Source: Alphaproteobacteria bacterium (GTDB taxonomy: Bacteria > Pseudomonadota > Alphaproteobacteria > Rhodobacterales > Rhodobacteraceae). Taken from it: DNA of 64,000 nt. The stretch is from contig JAUHVK010000023.1 in assembly GCA_030425145.1 (NCBI GenBank), positions 1 through 64,000 on the forward strand. Direction: 5' to 3'. A model generated the notes under the pieces. The model searched no databases and was not told the DNA's origin. It was given only the letters and a program-made list of their open reading frames with translations. Positions 25,104 through 33,384 of the stretch are shown one piece after another (positions within the stretch are counted from its first letter, which is position 1; each line of letters opens with the position of its first letter). The translations under genes were made by a program, and so were the position numbers.

Positions 25104-25787
25104 TCAGACGTTTGCGTGGGGTTCGAGCTTGCGATAATCGGCCAGAAGGTTGTTGCGGCATCGGGGGATGTTCTCTTCGAGCAAGGTCAGGCTGTCGAGC
25201 CGGTCGATGCGAAAATGGCGAAACGCATCGCGCAGCTCGCACCACGCCGCCAGCATTTCAATCTGGTCGAAGAAGCCTAGTGCGACCGGCCAGACAACGC
25301 GGCTGTTCGCTGCCCGGCCATCAGCCCGGTATGCGATTTTCAGTTTGCGGCGGTCCCGCAGTGCTCGTCTGATCGTTCTCAGCTCGTCTTGCCGCTCGGT
25401 TTCCGGTGGACCTACTGTCAGGCCATTCGCCAGCATCTGCGCTTCAGCCTGGTCCCCCATCCCATCTGCGATCTTGAGCAAGGCAGTGTCGGCTGCCTTG
25501 GCGATCTCTCTGTCGCCGCGCGCAAGGACGAAGCGCAGACCCAAAAGGATGGCATCGGCTTCGTCTCTCGTGAAAGCCATCGACGGAAGGAAAAAGCCGG
25601 GACGCAGGATGAAGCCCGTGCCAGCTTCGCCTTCGACCGGAACGCCCAGTTCCAAAAGCGTTTCCATGTCACGATAGATCGTGCGTTCGGAGACGCCAAA
25701 CTGTTGCGCCATAGCTTTCGCGGTCACAGCCCCGCGTCTTTCGCGAAGTGTCTGAAGAAGTTGAAGAAGTCGGCCTGATCTTTGCAT
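25104..25787 (-). CDS. YafY-type HTH/WYL-domain regulator
   Basis: A 227-residue transcription factor. HTH: LLQTLRERRGAVTAKAMAQQFGVSERTIYRDMETLLELGVPV (residues about 6-50), then LRPGFFLPSMAFTRDEADAILLGL and a WYL-like ligand domain whose hallmark reads KIAYRADGRA and RVVWPVALGFFDQIEMLAAWCELRDAFRHFRIDRL. WYL proteins bind nucleic acid or small ligands. Start MQRSGRLLQLL; the longer frame upstream lacks support. Probably controls the adjacent NmrA-like gene. Confidence 0.85.
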   Translation of the reverse strand: MQRSGRLLQLLQTLRERRGAVTAKAMAQQFGVSERTIYRDMETLLELGVPVEGEAGTGFILRPGFFLPSMAFTRDEADAILLGLRFVLARGDREIAKAADTALLKIADGMGDQAEAQMLANGLTVGPPETERQDELRTIRRALRDRRKLKIAYRADGRAANSRVVWPVALGFFDQIEMLAAWCELRDAFRHFRIDRLDSLTLLEENIPRCRNNLLADYRKLEPHANV

Positions 25788-25880
25788 CTGGTAAACATAG
25801 AACAAGTTGGCATCTGCCGAAAGCTGCCGTTCGGCGAATGGCAGCAAAGTCCGCATTGCGGCCGATCATGCCAAGCTTTC

Positions 25881-25964
25881 GAGAGTGAGAGGAGTGCCGG
25901 TTTCCCGGTGACGGGTTGAAGGCTGGGAGAGTGGCTTCCAGCGCCTGTCACGGAGGAATAGCCA
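25881..25964 (+). promoter_or_regulatory. Structured 5' leader (copy B) before DUF932 gene
   Basis: Starts GAGAGTGAGAGGAGTG, closely matching copy A. GACGGG (25910-25915) pairs with CCTGTC (25944-25949) using one G-U pair where copy A has G-C, and encloses the identical hairpin GGGAG-AGTGG-CTTCC (25925-25939). GGAGG lies before the start codon. Confidence 0.65.
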
Positions 25965-27164
25965 ATGGGCATTGTGGAAGTTTTGGACCCTGTGCAGCCC
26001 GCACGGACGGGTGGCTACAAGGTGGATGTGAGCCGGGGTGAGCGGAACGGGCGGGTGTCGTCCGAATGGTTCAACCGGCCCGATGACGAGCGGTATCTGT
26101 CGCTCGACGATCTTTGGGCTTCGGTGAAGGGCCGTTCCGAGCGCAGCCGCAGCCGGGTGGTGCAGACCGCCGATATCCGGGTCGAGGCTGCTCGGGACAC
26201 CGCCGACCGGCTGCATCTTGTGCTGCCGAAGGCGCAGGAACCGGTGGCCCCGACCCACTGGGCCTTTAGTCAACTCGCGAGTCTCGTCGGCGCGCCGGCC
26301 TCTTACCTGCGGCAGCTGCCCGCGCCGTTGGCGGGGATCAACCTGCAATACGGTCTGACCAATCACCGCGCCGAACAGGTCAAGACCTTCGAGACCGAGG
26401 ATGGCCGCACGGAACTGCGTGCTGTCACTGGCCCCGACTATGGCCGCATCCATGATCACGAGTTGGTTGAAGCGGTGCAGCGGATTGCAGGCAATGGCAC
26501 GGGCGATACGCGCTGGAAGGTGCCGGGAGTGCTCGACTGGTCGACCGGGGTCTACAACCCCGATGTCGAAATCAGCCGCGACACAACCACGCTTTATGCC
26601 TCGGATCGCGATGTCTTCCTGTTCCTGGTGGATGATCGCAACCCGATCGAGGCGGGCAAGCTGCCTGACGGCTCTCCTGATCTCTACTTTCGGGGCTTCT
26701 ACTGCTGGAACTCCGAGGTGGGCGCAAAAACCCTCGGCATGGCGAGTTTCTACCTGCGGGCAGTGTGCCAGAACCGCAACCTCTGGGGCGTCGAGGATTT
26801 TCAGGAGATCCGGATCCGCCACTCGAAATACGCGGCCTCGCGCTTTGCCCATGAGGCGGCCCCGGCGCTGACGCGGTTCGCCAATTCCTCGCCGCAGGGC
26901 TTCCTGAACGGCATCAAGGCCGCGCGGCAGCAGATCGTGGCACGGACCGACGAGGATCGCGCGGATTTCCTCCGCAAGCGCGGCTTCTCAAAAGCCGAGT
27001 CTGGCAAGATCATCGAGAAGGTACTGATGGAAGAGGGCCGCCCGCCCGAGAGCATCTTCGACTTCGTGCAGGGCATCACGCGGCTGGCGCGCGACAAGAC
27101 CCAGCAGGATGCACGGCTCGACATGGAGGGGCGCGCCAAGAAGCTCCTCGACCGGGTGGGGTGA
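25965..27164 (+). CDS. DUF932 plasmid/phage-like protein
   Basis: A 399-residue DUF932-family protein. Recognisable parts: THWAFSQLASLVGAPASYLRQLP, LRAVTGPDYGRIHDHELVEAV, TLYASDRDVFLFLVDD, FYCWNSEVGAKTLGMASFYLRAVCQN and FAHEAAPALTRFANSSPQGFLNG. DUF932 genes are standard on plasmids and phages near ssb and other DNA-maintenance genes; the biochemical role is not established. No membrane segment. It is preceded by the conserved leader and followed by its own terminator, so it is a single-gene unit. Confidence 0.88.
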   Translation: MGIVEVLDPVQPARTGGYKVDVSRGERNGRVSSEWFNRPDDERYLSLDDLWASVKGRSERSRSRVVQTADIRVEAARDTADRLHLVLPKAQEPVAPTHWAFSQLASLVGAPASYLRQLPAPLAGINLQYGLTNHRAEQVKTFETEDGRTELRAVTGPDYGRIHDHELVEAVQRIAGNGTGDTRWKVPGVLDWSTGVYNPDVEISRDTTTLYASDRDVFLFLVDDRNPIEAGKLPDGSPDLYFRGFYCWNSEVGAKTLGMASFYLRAVCQNRNLWGVEDFQEIRIRHSKYAASRFAHEAAPALTRFANSSPQGFLNGIKAARQQIVARTDEDRADFLRKRGFSKAESGKIIEKVLMEEGRPPESIFDFVQGITRLARDKTQQDARLDMEGRAKKLLDRVG

Positions 27165-27171
27165 CCTGAGT

Positions 27172-27194
27172 TGGGGCGCCTCGCTGGCGCCCCA
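27172..27194 (+). terminator. Hairpin terminator after DUF932 gene
   Basis: TGGGGCGCC, loop TCGCT, GGCGCCCCA: a perfect 9-bp stem 7 bp past the stop. A poor T tract follows. Confidence 0.65.
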
Positions 27195-27258
27195 CTGAAA
27201 TCGCCGTGAAGAGCCCATTTCGCCAGATGCTGTGCAGCAGACGGGTGGACGTTTCCGG

Positions 27259-27594
27259 CTAACTTCCCATAAACCGCCGTCTTGCCTCTACGGCTATGTT
27301 GTAGCGTTGCTGCAGGTCGGCGATCAAGGCCATTGCAACGCGTTTGGCGTCATCGCCCTCCGCTTCCCTGTAGCTTTGCTTCGCTGCCTCCAGCAGCTTC
27401 TTGATCTTGAATTCCTCGGGCAGTGTGCCTGCTTCGGCCATTATGCGGACCGCCACCGCTGTCGCCATGTCGGTAAACGCCTCACCCGAGCGGTCGGGCA
27501 GCGGTTTCCCCTCGCCTTCAAGGCCGCGTAATTTGCCCTCTGCGAGGGCTTTCAGGATTTGCCGTTCCACGAGCCGGTTAAGAGACTGGGTCAT
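27259..27594 (-). CDS. DUF1992 (DnaJ-homologue C28-like) protein
   Basis: A 111-residue protein matching DUF1992: MTQSLNRLVERQILKALAEGKLRGLEGEGKPLPDRSG, the last part being the family's strongest motif, followed by an alpha-helical tail ending RRRFMGS. It lacks an HPD J-domain. It is the only minus-strand gene of this block, convergent to the DUF932 gene and divergent from the gene at 27806. Function in bacteria unknown. Confidence 0.8.
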   Translation of the reverse strand: MTQSLNRLVERQILKALAEGKLRGLEGEGKPLPDRSGEAFTDMATAVAVRIMAEAGTLPEEFKIKKLLEAAKQSYREAEGDDAKRVAMALIADLQQRYNIAVEARRRFMGS

Positions 27595-27729
27595 GCTGTA
27601 TTGCTTTCTTCTTCCTGATGCCGCCGAGGCGACTATAGCTTAGAAACAAAACCAACTTTGGAAGTTCTGCGCCGAACGGCGGAAAAGTTCGCTTTGCCGA
27701 CATAAGTTTTCATCATCCGCTGCCCCTTC

Positions 27730-27805
27730 GAGGAAGAGGGCGGGGGTTTGGTCTTTGACGGATGAGGCGGGGAGAGAAGCTTCCCGCGCCGTTGGAGATA
27801 TTGCC
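27730..27805 (+). promoter_or_regulatory. Structured 5' leader (copy C) before 27806 gene
   Basis: Starts GAGGAAGAGGGCGGGGGTTT. GACGG (27757-27761) pairs with CCGTT (27789-27793), enclosing GCGGGGAG-AGAAG-CTTCCCGC (27767-27787). The stem is longer and the loop differs from copies A and B, but the order of elements and the GCGCC/GGAG ending are kept. Confidence 0.55.
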
Positions 27806-28324
27806 ATGTTTGACCTTCCCCTGCCTATCCAGCCGAGCCCGCGTCCGATGTGCCCTGTTCCAAATGGCGGGACTGTCGCTCCTGATACCAGCCTGCCTTT
27901 CGCGCTGACGCGGATGCACCGGACGCCGGCAGCCTTGATGTCGGGCACCGCTGCTCCCGTGTTGGTTGAGCGTTTTGCGACCTTGGCCGATGCTATGCAG
28001 GGGGCGTTTGAGCAGGCAGAGGACAACGGCTCCGATGCAGCGCCGCAGCTTCTGGCCATCCTTGATTGCGACCAGCGCCTGGTTCTTGCCGGGGCCGCCA
28101 GTCATGGCGCTGTGGCTTGGTGCCAGCCTGTCGCCAATGCTCTTGAGGCGCGGGCCGTCGTGACCGAGGCGGTTCAGCTGCGCGCCCAAGCTGGCCGCGC
28201 CATTGATTGGCACGAGCCTGAACTGGCGCAGCGACTGCGTTACCGTGCCGATCTGCTGGATGCGCGTCTGGTCGACCCGCTCTGGCGCGCCTTTGCCGCT
28301 CGCGCGCTGCAGATCGCGGCGTGA
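27806..28324 (+). CDS. Hypothetical protein, 172 aa
   Basis: I do not recognise a named family. The protein starts MFDLPLPIQPSPRPMCPVPNGG, with a Pro-rich first 30 residues, then an alpha-helical Ala-rich body (VLVERFATLADAMQGAFEQAE, LLAILDCDQRLVLAG). No signal peptide or membrane helix. The ATG at 27806 is chosen because the upstream part of the open frame is the conserved leader, and GGAG lies 11 bp before. It sits between other plasmid-maintenance genes with the same type of leader, so a shared regulation is likely. Confidence 0.7.
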   Translation: MFDLPLPIQPSPRPMCPVPNGGTVAPDTSLPFALTRMHRTPAALMSGTAAPVLVERFATLADAMQGAFEQAEDNGSDAAPQLLAILDCDQRLVLAGAASHGAVAWCQPVANALEARAVVTEAVQLRAQAGRAIDWHEPELAQRLRYRADLLDARLVDPLWRAFAARALQIAA

Positions 28325-28329
28325 CGCTC

Positions 28330-28427
28330 AAGAGACAGAGGAGGGCTGGGAAGGGTTTGAGCCTTCGGGGGGCAGAGGAGTGCGCCACCCGGGGGGTCTG
28401 ACCTGTCCTCACCGAACGGAGATATCC
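28330..28427 (+). promoter_or_regulatory. Purine-rich leader (possible copy D)
   Basis: Starts GAGACAGAGGAGGGCTGGG and carries GGGGGGCAGAGGAG; it resembles copies A-C in the opening purine block and position, but I could not draw the same two-stem fold. GGAG lies 10 bp before the ATG. Confidence 0.35.
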
Positions 28428-28919
28428 ATGACCCAGACTGAACCCACTCTGGCCGCACCGCTGCGGCCTTCCACCGTCGATTTCGGGGCGATCCTTGCCG
28501 CGCATGCCGAACGCACCGCCCGGACCCTCGCCCTGCGCCCGGGCAACAAGGACCGCCTGTACGATGGCCTCATGGCCGCCAGCATCACCCATGTCACCGT
28601 GACCTTCGACGGGGCCGGCGACAGCGGCCAGATCGAAAGTATCGGCGCCTGGGCGGGCGAGACGGCTGTCGACTTCCCCGCGACTGAAATCCCCTATGCC
28701 GCGCTGACGTGGGATGATCCCGAGGTCGAGATGCGCAGCCTATCACTGGAGGATGTTGTCGAGCAGCTCACCTACGACTTCCTGTCTGACACACATGGCG
28801 GTTGGGAAAACAACGACGGCGCCTGGGGCGAATTCTGCTTCGACGCCGCGGCCCGCTGCATCCACCTCGAGTTCAACGAACGGTTCACGTCGTCCGAACT
28901 CTTCACCCATGATTTCTGA
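28428..28919 (+). CDS. DUF6878-like protein
   Basis: A 163-residue protein. ASITHVTVTFDGAGDSGQIESI, then DFLSDTHGGWENNDGAWGEFCFDAAARCIHLEFNERF and ELFTHDF recall the plasmid-borne DUF6878 family; I am fairly but not fully sure of the number. Acidic, soluble, without signal. Start ATG 28428 behind GGAG. The next gene (DUF6915-like) follows after 10 bp, so the two are co-transcribed. Confidence 0.7.
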   Translation: MTQTEPTLAAPLRPSTVDFGAILAAHAERTARTLALRPGNKDRLYDGLMAASITHVTVTFDGAGDSGQIESIGAWAGETAVDFPATEIPYAALTWDDPEVEMRSLSLEDVVEQLTYDFLSDTHGGWENNDGAWGEFCFDAAARCIHLEFNERFTSSELFTHDF

Positions 28920-28929
28920 GGGGGTTGCG

Positions 28930-29091
28930 ATGGCACATCCCTATCACCACGCCCTGTCCTCGGTGAAGAAGTGGGGCGGTACGGTCGACGATTTCATCGC
29001 GGTACATACATGGTTCGACCAGAGCAAGGAGATCACCGCTGATTTTCGGCACCGGGCCCTGCGGCACCATGCCGAGGGCATATTCATGGCC
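28930..29091 (+). pseudogene. DUF6915-like gene, 5' part (54 codons)
   Basis: MAHPYHHALSSVKKWGGTVD through HRALRHHAEGIFMA is the N-terminal half of a DUF6915-like protein. At ATGGCC (29086-29091) the frame runs into a Tn554-like element. The missing half resumes at 32474 in the correct frame; joining the two at the shared GGCC gives an uninterrupted 125-residue protein. The interrupted gene cannot make its normal product. Confidence 0.8.
29088..29091 (+). repeat. Shared GGCC core, left junction
   Basis: GGCC present at both junctions (also 32470-32473) of the Tn554-like element. It may be a crossover core or coincidental microhomology. Confidence 0.5.
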
Positions 29092-29134
29092 GTTACATGG
29101 ACACACAAGCGCAAATTTCACCGAGCTTCGATGA

Positions 29135-29188
29135 GGGACAGGCCGACCGCCGCGCTCCCCATAAAGCTGGCGGTGGTCGGCCTGTCCC
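29135..29188. terminator. Long inverted repeat at the tnpB end
   Basis: GGGACAGGCCGACC (29135-29148) is repeated inverted at 29175-29188, with further pairing inside (GCC/GGC); the loop is about 20 nt. It lies 17 bp past the tnpB stop and would end transcripts leaving the element, or shield it from read-through of the host gene. Confidence 0.6.
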
Positions 29189-29204
29189 GTTTGGCGAGCA
29201 GCGT

Positions 29205-31250
29205 TTATTCCAATGTTTCCCCAAGATCGGAGAGAAGCCCTTCGATCCTGCGGGCAATTGCGCAATGACGCTCGACTTCGCGAGGCCAGGATCTGACACG
29301 GGCATCGTCCGCAAGCGACAACTCGAGCCGGTGGCGTTCACGCAACCGCGGCCCGTAGCTTGGTGTCGTCACAAACCGCGAACAGTTGAGGTAAAGGTCG
29401 CATTCACAGGGACCTTCCGACGGGAGTCGCAGGCAATGACCAAGCTCCAATTCTGTTTTCAAGAAGTTGGTGCGCAGCCAATCAATTGCATCACTTCCGA
29501 GGTCGCCACTGCGGATTGCCTCAGCTCCTGCGCCAGCAATCAGCGCGCCCGGCTCCAGAACCGACCGATAGTCTCGCAGGACTTCGGCATCGCTGATCCG
29601 GCAGTAGATCATCGACATCCGGGGGCTTTCATGACCGAGCACACTCATGATCGTGTGCAGCTTCGCGCCACGTTCTGCCAGCTCGGTCCCGAGGGTGTGC
29701 CGGAACCGATGCATCGTGATGGTGCGCCGACCATTGGAGTCCACCAGTCCGGCGGCGTTGCAAAGGTGCTTCAGCGGGTTCTCGAAAAGATGGCGAACGC
29801 TCATCAGCTTCCCGTGCCTGACAAACACGAACCGGACCAGTTCACCGGTGCGTTCATCGGGAAGATCCCGATCCGCCACGTCCGCGCGAATGGCAAGAAC
29901 AGCGTTCAGAGCATCCGCCGCTTCTTCGTGCAAAGGAACAAGTCGCTCTCGTGCGGTCTTTCCGACAGGCAAGCGAAGGCGTGCCGTTCCATCTGGGTAG
30001 GTGTCCAGGCAGTCCGTCGTCAGGCGCTGGATCTCGCTTCGCCGCGCGCCGGACCAGCGGGCCACAAGGAAAGCGGCGCGTTGGAACGGGTCGTCGAGCA
30101 ACCGAACAACAACCATAAGCCGCTCAAGGTCAGCACGCGGAATATACCGTGGGATGCACTCCGGTACGCGTGGCAAGTCCCGCTTCGCCACCAGCGGCCA
30201 GCGCGGTATGCCCGGCCAGGCCCAGTCCTCAGCATCCTTGAAAAACTGTGCAAGCCGAATGACCCTCTCGCGCTGCGATCGCGTGGTCAAGGGTCGTCCC
30301 GTCTTGGGAGACAGCTCGGTCGCCATCGAATCCATCCAGCTCACGATATGATCGTGCTTTACAGCCGCGAATGTCTGAACCTCGGGTGCGACGGAACCGA
30401 GGTGCTGGAGGAAGCGGCGGGCGGTCAAGGCGTGGTGATATACTGTGGCCGGCCGCAAGGCCGGTGCCCTTCGTTGCAGCCACAAGTCGATAACAGCTAC
30501 CATCTCGGGTTGTGATGCCGGGACCGCGTAAGACGGCATGATCTTGCGGGGAACCTCATGCGCCTGTCCGCGATGATACAGCACCAGCCGAAGCTGGCTG
30601 ACCATCGTGATCCAGCTTTTGGAAACGACGCCGTATCGTTCGACTGATCCCCAGTAGTCAGCAAGATCTGAACGCTCCCCGAACTTACGGATTGCACTGA
30701 GCAAGCCGTCAACGTCGGCGTCACCGAGTTGATCGGCCGAACGCTTCCCGTGGTGCATGGCCAGCCTGCCCAGTGTCCACCGCATCGCGCTGTCGGAGGT
30801 AGTCAGGCGCAGACCCAACGCTGCCCCCTCGCGCGCCAGCATCTCGACGCCCAGATCGATCCTCATGTGCCGTACGACATCATGGATGCACAGATCGCCG
30901 ACTGCGAGCAGCCAGTCATAGTCGATCCGAAGATGTCCGCTCAGCGCTAGATAGTAGAGATAGGTGCGCGCCCAATAGGAGGGTGGGTTGAGAAGAGACC
31001 TGCGGGTATGTCCGTCGATCCGACCCACGCGCTTTGCCAGCGGCGCATGCAGCCATTCCTCGAGGTTCGGCCAAGCGTCTACGAACAACTTACGGTGGCT
31101 TCGACGCTGCTGGACGAAGCCCTTGCCATTGCCGCAGCCTGCAAGAAACGCATCGTACTCATCGGCTGAGCAATGGCGACTGTGGAAAGTCTGGTCCTCA
31201 ACGACCACGCGCGCCTGCATGGCAGCGGCCGATACCGGTCCGCGCCTCAT
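29205..31250 (-). CDS. tnpB: TnpB-like tyrosine recombinase (Tn554 family)
   Basis: A 681-residue recombinase. A long N-terminal region leads into a SAM-like core (about 270-370), then the catalytic domain with RWSGARRSEIQRL (first Arg), HRFRHTLGTELAERG (H-x-x-R), LGHESPRMSMIYCRI (second His and nucleophile Tyr) and a C-terminal Cys/basic segment CECDLYLNCSRFVTTP that is typical of Tn554 TnpB. The start ATG 31250 overlaps the tnpA stop (ATGA). Intact. Confidence 0.88.
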   Translation of the reverse strand: MRRGPVSAAAMQARVVVEDQTFHSRHCSADEYDAFLAGCGNGKGFVQQRRSHRKLFVDAWPNLEEWLHAPLAKRVGRIDGHTRRSLLNPPSYWARTYLYYLALSGHLRIDYDWLLAVGDLCIHDVVRHMRIDLGVEMLAREGAALGLRLTTSDSAMRWTLGRLAMHHGKRSADQLGDADVDGLLSAIRKFGERSDLADYWGSVERYGVVSKSWITMVSQLRLVLYHRGQAHEVPRKIMPSYAVPASQPEMVAVIDLWLQRRAPALRPATVYHHALTARRFLQHLGSVAPEVQTFAAVKHDHIVSWMDSMATELSPKTGRPLTTRSQRERVIRLAQFFKDAEDWAWPGIPRWPLVAKRDLPRVPECIPRYIPRADLERLMVVVRLLDDPFQRAAFLVARWSGARRSEIQRLTTDCLDTYPDGTARLRLPVGKTARERLVPLHEEAADALNAVLAIRADVADRDLPDERTGELVRFVFVRHGKLMSVRHLFENPLKHLCNAAGLVDSNGRRTITMHRFRHTLGTELAERGAKLHTIMSVLGHESPRMSMIYCRISDAEVLRDYRSVLEPGALIAGAGAEAIRSGDLGSDAIDWLRTNFLKTELELGHCLRLPSEGPCECDLYLNCSRFVTTPSYGPRLRERHRLELSLADDARVRSWPREVERHCAIARRIEGLLSDLGETLE

Positions 31251-32392
31251 TTGAGGTCTCCGTTGTCGGTGTCAGCTGCCGGATCATCAAAGCCAAGGGC
31301 ATGCCTATACTCGGCGACCACGATGGAATCTGAAACGCGCGTGTATATGCGCGTGGCCTCTGGCGAGGCATGGCCGAGGCGCTTTTGCAGGGTAAGTTCG
31401 CGCATCCCGCCTTCCCACATGCGGGTTGCGTGGGTGTGGCGAAGGGCGTGTGGTGTGACCCATGGCGCGCGGATCTGAGCGCGGGAACAAGCTCTCGCGA
31501 AGAGCTTGGCCAATGCCGAATACGACAACGCGACGTGCCTTCGCGGGCCATGGCCACCGACCAGGAACAAGATTGGCGTGTCGGTGTCCTGAGGCCGCTC
31601 ATGCATTACATAGGCACTGACCGATTCCAGAGTTGCGGCCTCGTGAAGATCGACCACGCGCTCGATCCTCGATTTGCTGCGCGCACCGCGAGGGTGGTCG
31701 AAACGAACACGGATCGTCACCCGTCGCTTTCCGTAGGCAATATCAGTGAGGTGAAGGCCGAGCACTTCGCCGGGACGCAACCCACCATCGAGCATCAAGC
31801 GAACGATGGCGAGATCGCGTCGGCATCGCAGCTGCGAGACAAGTGCATCGACCTGATCGTCGGCCATCGGGCGTGGCAGCCGATGCACTTGCCTCAACCG
31901 CACCGGACTCCGGGTTGGCGGCGACGAGATGACGCCGGCCAGGAATGGACGATGGCGCTCTGCGACGTGCATGGCCGCCCGATCGTGGACCCGCGTTATA
32001 GGGTTGGTGCCACCGAACCGCTCGGTAATCGTGGCCCATTCGAAAAATGAAGATACAGCCGCCAAGATCCGGTTGATCGTCGAAACGCTCAGACGGGCCG
32101 AAGCTGGTTCGCCATCTACGGTGGTGGGTGAGGGACGGCGCGCGAGACCACGTCGACGACTTGGCTTCTGTCGGAGGTGGATCAGCAGATCAACTGCGCG
32201 CGCAGGCGTCAGCGCCGTCCAGTCCAATGAATGCTCAACAAGGAAGGAACGAAGATGAGTAAGATCATGCCCATAGGCACGCGCCGTGTTCGGGGAGCAG
32301 CCCGACGCATCAAGATAGGCCACAAACCTTGCACGGGCTTCATCGAAACTGACCATAGATTTATTGTTGGCTACCGCAAAACTGTCTCCCAT
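31247..32392 (-). CDS. tnpA: TnpA-like tyrosine recombinase (Tn554 family)
   Basis: A 381-residue recombinase. The core-binding domain FDEARARFVAYLDASGCSPNTARAYGHDL is followed by catalytic motifs LDGGLRPGEVLGL, TPHALRHTHATRMWEGG, KRLGHASPEATRIYTRVS. Start ATG 32392 is chosen because AGGAG precedes it by 7 nt; the longer open frame would run out of the element into the split host gene. First gene of the tnpA-tnpB unit. Confidence 0.88.
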   Translation of the reverse strand: MGDSFAVANNKSMVSFDEARARFVAYLDASGCSPNTARAYGHDLTHLRSFLVEHSLDWTALTPARAVDLLIHLRQKPSRRRGLARRPSPTTVDGEPASARLSVSTINRILAAVSSFFEWATITERFGGTNPITRVHDRAAMHVAERHRPFLAGVISSPPTRSPVRLRQVHRLPRPMADDQVDALVSQLRCRRDLAIVRLMLDGGLRPGEVLGLHLTDIAYGKRRVTIRVRFDHPRGARSKSRIERVVDLHEAATLESVSAYVMHERPQDTDTPILFLVGGHGPRRHVALSYSALAKLFARACSRAQIRAPWVTPHALRHTHATRMWEGGMRELTLQKRLGHASPEATRIYTRVSDSIVVAEYRHALGFDDPAADTDNGDLK

Positions 32393-32469
32393 GGTCGATC
32401 TCCTATCGACTCGTATCCCGCCGCAATCATACGCCGAAAGCTCTGCCAGACACAGTTTGTCTATATAAA

Positions 32470-32473
32470 GGCC
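32470..32473 (+). repeat. Shared GGCC core, right junction
   Basis: GGCC matching the left junction; the interrupted gene continues immediately after it. Confidence 0.5.
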
Positions 32474-32689
32474 GAGACGATCTTCGGCCAGACCCTCACG
32501 CTCTCGACCGGGCGCATCATCCCGACCCGCTGGGTCGGCGAACAGCACGTGAAGGAAGACCTCGGCTTTATCCCGAGTTTCGCCGACTGGGTGAAGGCCA
32601 TCCGGCCCGAACCCTGGATGGGCCGGTCCGGGCGGATCGAGGCGCTGGTCGATCCGCATCTCGCCTCGCCCGTGGTCGAGGTCAGTTGA
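32474..32689 (+). pseudogene. DUF6915-like gene, 3' part (71 codons)
   Basis: Reads ETIFGQTLTLSTGRIIPTRWVGEQHVKEDLG and FADWVKAIRPEPWMGR, the conserved C-terminal half of the DUF6915-like protein whose N-terminal half is at 28930. The stop is at 32687-32689, followed after 1 bp by the next gene's ATG. No ribosome site of its own. Confidence 0.8.
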
Positions 32690-32690
32690 C

Positions 32691-32888
32691 ATGACTGATC
32701 CCGCATACTTGCGCCTCGGTCTGCCGCCGACGGCATCGCCCCAGACAGTTCTGCGCGCGGCGGTCCGGGCGCTGCACCCCGATACGCGCGCCGTGCGCAG
32801 CTTCCGGACGGCGCGCAAGCGCTTCTACCGGCAGATGCTCTGCGCGCATGCCGCGCGGCAGGCATCGGGCGACAATCCGACCGGCTGA
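32691..32888 (+). CDS. Small basic hypothetical protein, 65 aa
   Basis: MTDPAYLRLGLPPTASPQTV, then AVRALHPDTRAVRSFRTARKRFYRQMLC. The LHPDTR motif and helical layout recall the start of a J-domain, but the protein is too short and I do not call it DnaJ. Basic (many Arg), likely nucleic-acid or protein binding. The start is 1 bp after the DUF6915 stop, so it depended on that gene's transcript and probably on translational coupling, both now disturbed by the insertion. Confidence 0.6.
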   Translation: MTDPAYLRLGLPPTASPQTVLRAAVRALHPDTRAVRSFRTARKRFYRQMLCAHAARQASGDNPTG

Positions 32889-32964
32889 TCGCTTCCAACC
32901 AACCCTTCATCCCAATCCAGCGCCCGGCCCCAAGGCCCGGGTTTCTCAATCTCAGGAGGTCCCC

Positions 32965-33384
32965 ATGGCGGATTACTTCACCCATTTCTCATGCCTGATC
33001 GACGTCGGCAGCCCCGAAAAGGCCGCCCGCGCACTCGAGCTGTTTCATGACCTGCGCGCTGCGGATCAGCACGCAGACGAGCCTGAGGTCTCGGGCTTCA
33101 CTCTTGCGCGCCAGGACGCGCCCGAGGACAGCACGCTCTGGATCCATGACGACGAGCACGGCGATGTCGAGGCGGTTATCCGCTTCGTGTTGCGCCTGGC
33201 AGAAGACCTCGACCTCACCGGCCTCTGGGGGTTCCAGTACGGGCTGACCTGTTCCCGGCCGCGCCTCGACGCCTTCGGCGGCGGCGCGCATGTCATCGAT
33301 CTTGGTGCCCGCAAATCCATCGGCTGGACCAGCACGCAAGAATGGCTGGCCGCCGCGCTGAACGGGGAGGACGTCTATGCCTGA
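32965..33384 (+). CDS. Hypothetical protein, 139 aa
   Basis: Starts MADYFTHFSCLIDVGSPEKA behind a strong CAGGAGGT. Contains ALELFHDLRAADQH, an acidic middle and VIRFVLRLAEDLDLTGLWGFQYGLTCSRPRLDAFGGGAHVIDL. Soluble, acidic. Seen by its style as one of the conserved plasmid accessory proteins of Rhodobacterales, but I cannot name a family. Overlaps the next gene by 8 bp, so the two are coupled. Confidence 0.75.
   Translation: MADYFTHFSCLIDVGSPEKAARALELFHDLRAADQHADEPEVSGFTLARQDAPEDSTLWIHDDEHGDVEAVIRFVLRLAEDLDLTGLWGFQYGLTCSRPRLDAFGGGAHVIDLGARKSIGWTSTQEWLAAALNGEDVYA

Larger units (their letters stand above)
29092..32473 (-). mobile_element. Cargo-less Tn554-like transposon
   Basis: About 3.38 kb carrying only two overlapping tyrosine-recombinase genes (tnpA, tnpB) on the minus strand. 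The ends show imperfect inverted repeats: left TTACATGGACACAC (29094-29107), right on the minus strand TTATATAGACAAAC, 11 of 14 identical. The element splits a DUF6915-like gene without loss of target bases, which fits conservative recombination rather than DDE transposition. Tn554 normally also has tnpC and resistance cargo; neither is present. Confidence 0.8.

Noticed and set aside
29097-30515. 472-codon plus-strand open frame across the Tn554-like element
   Set aside because: It lies opposite tnpB, whose catalytic motifs are intact; composition of the plus frame is unlike a protein.
29205-32392. A recombinase-in-trio (RIT) element
   Set aside because: Only two recombinases are present and their sizes and C-terminal Cys segment fit Tn554 TnpA/TnpB better.
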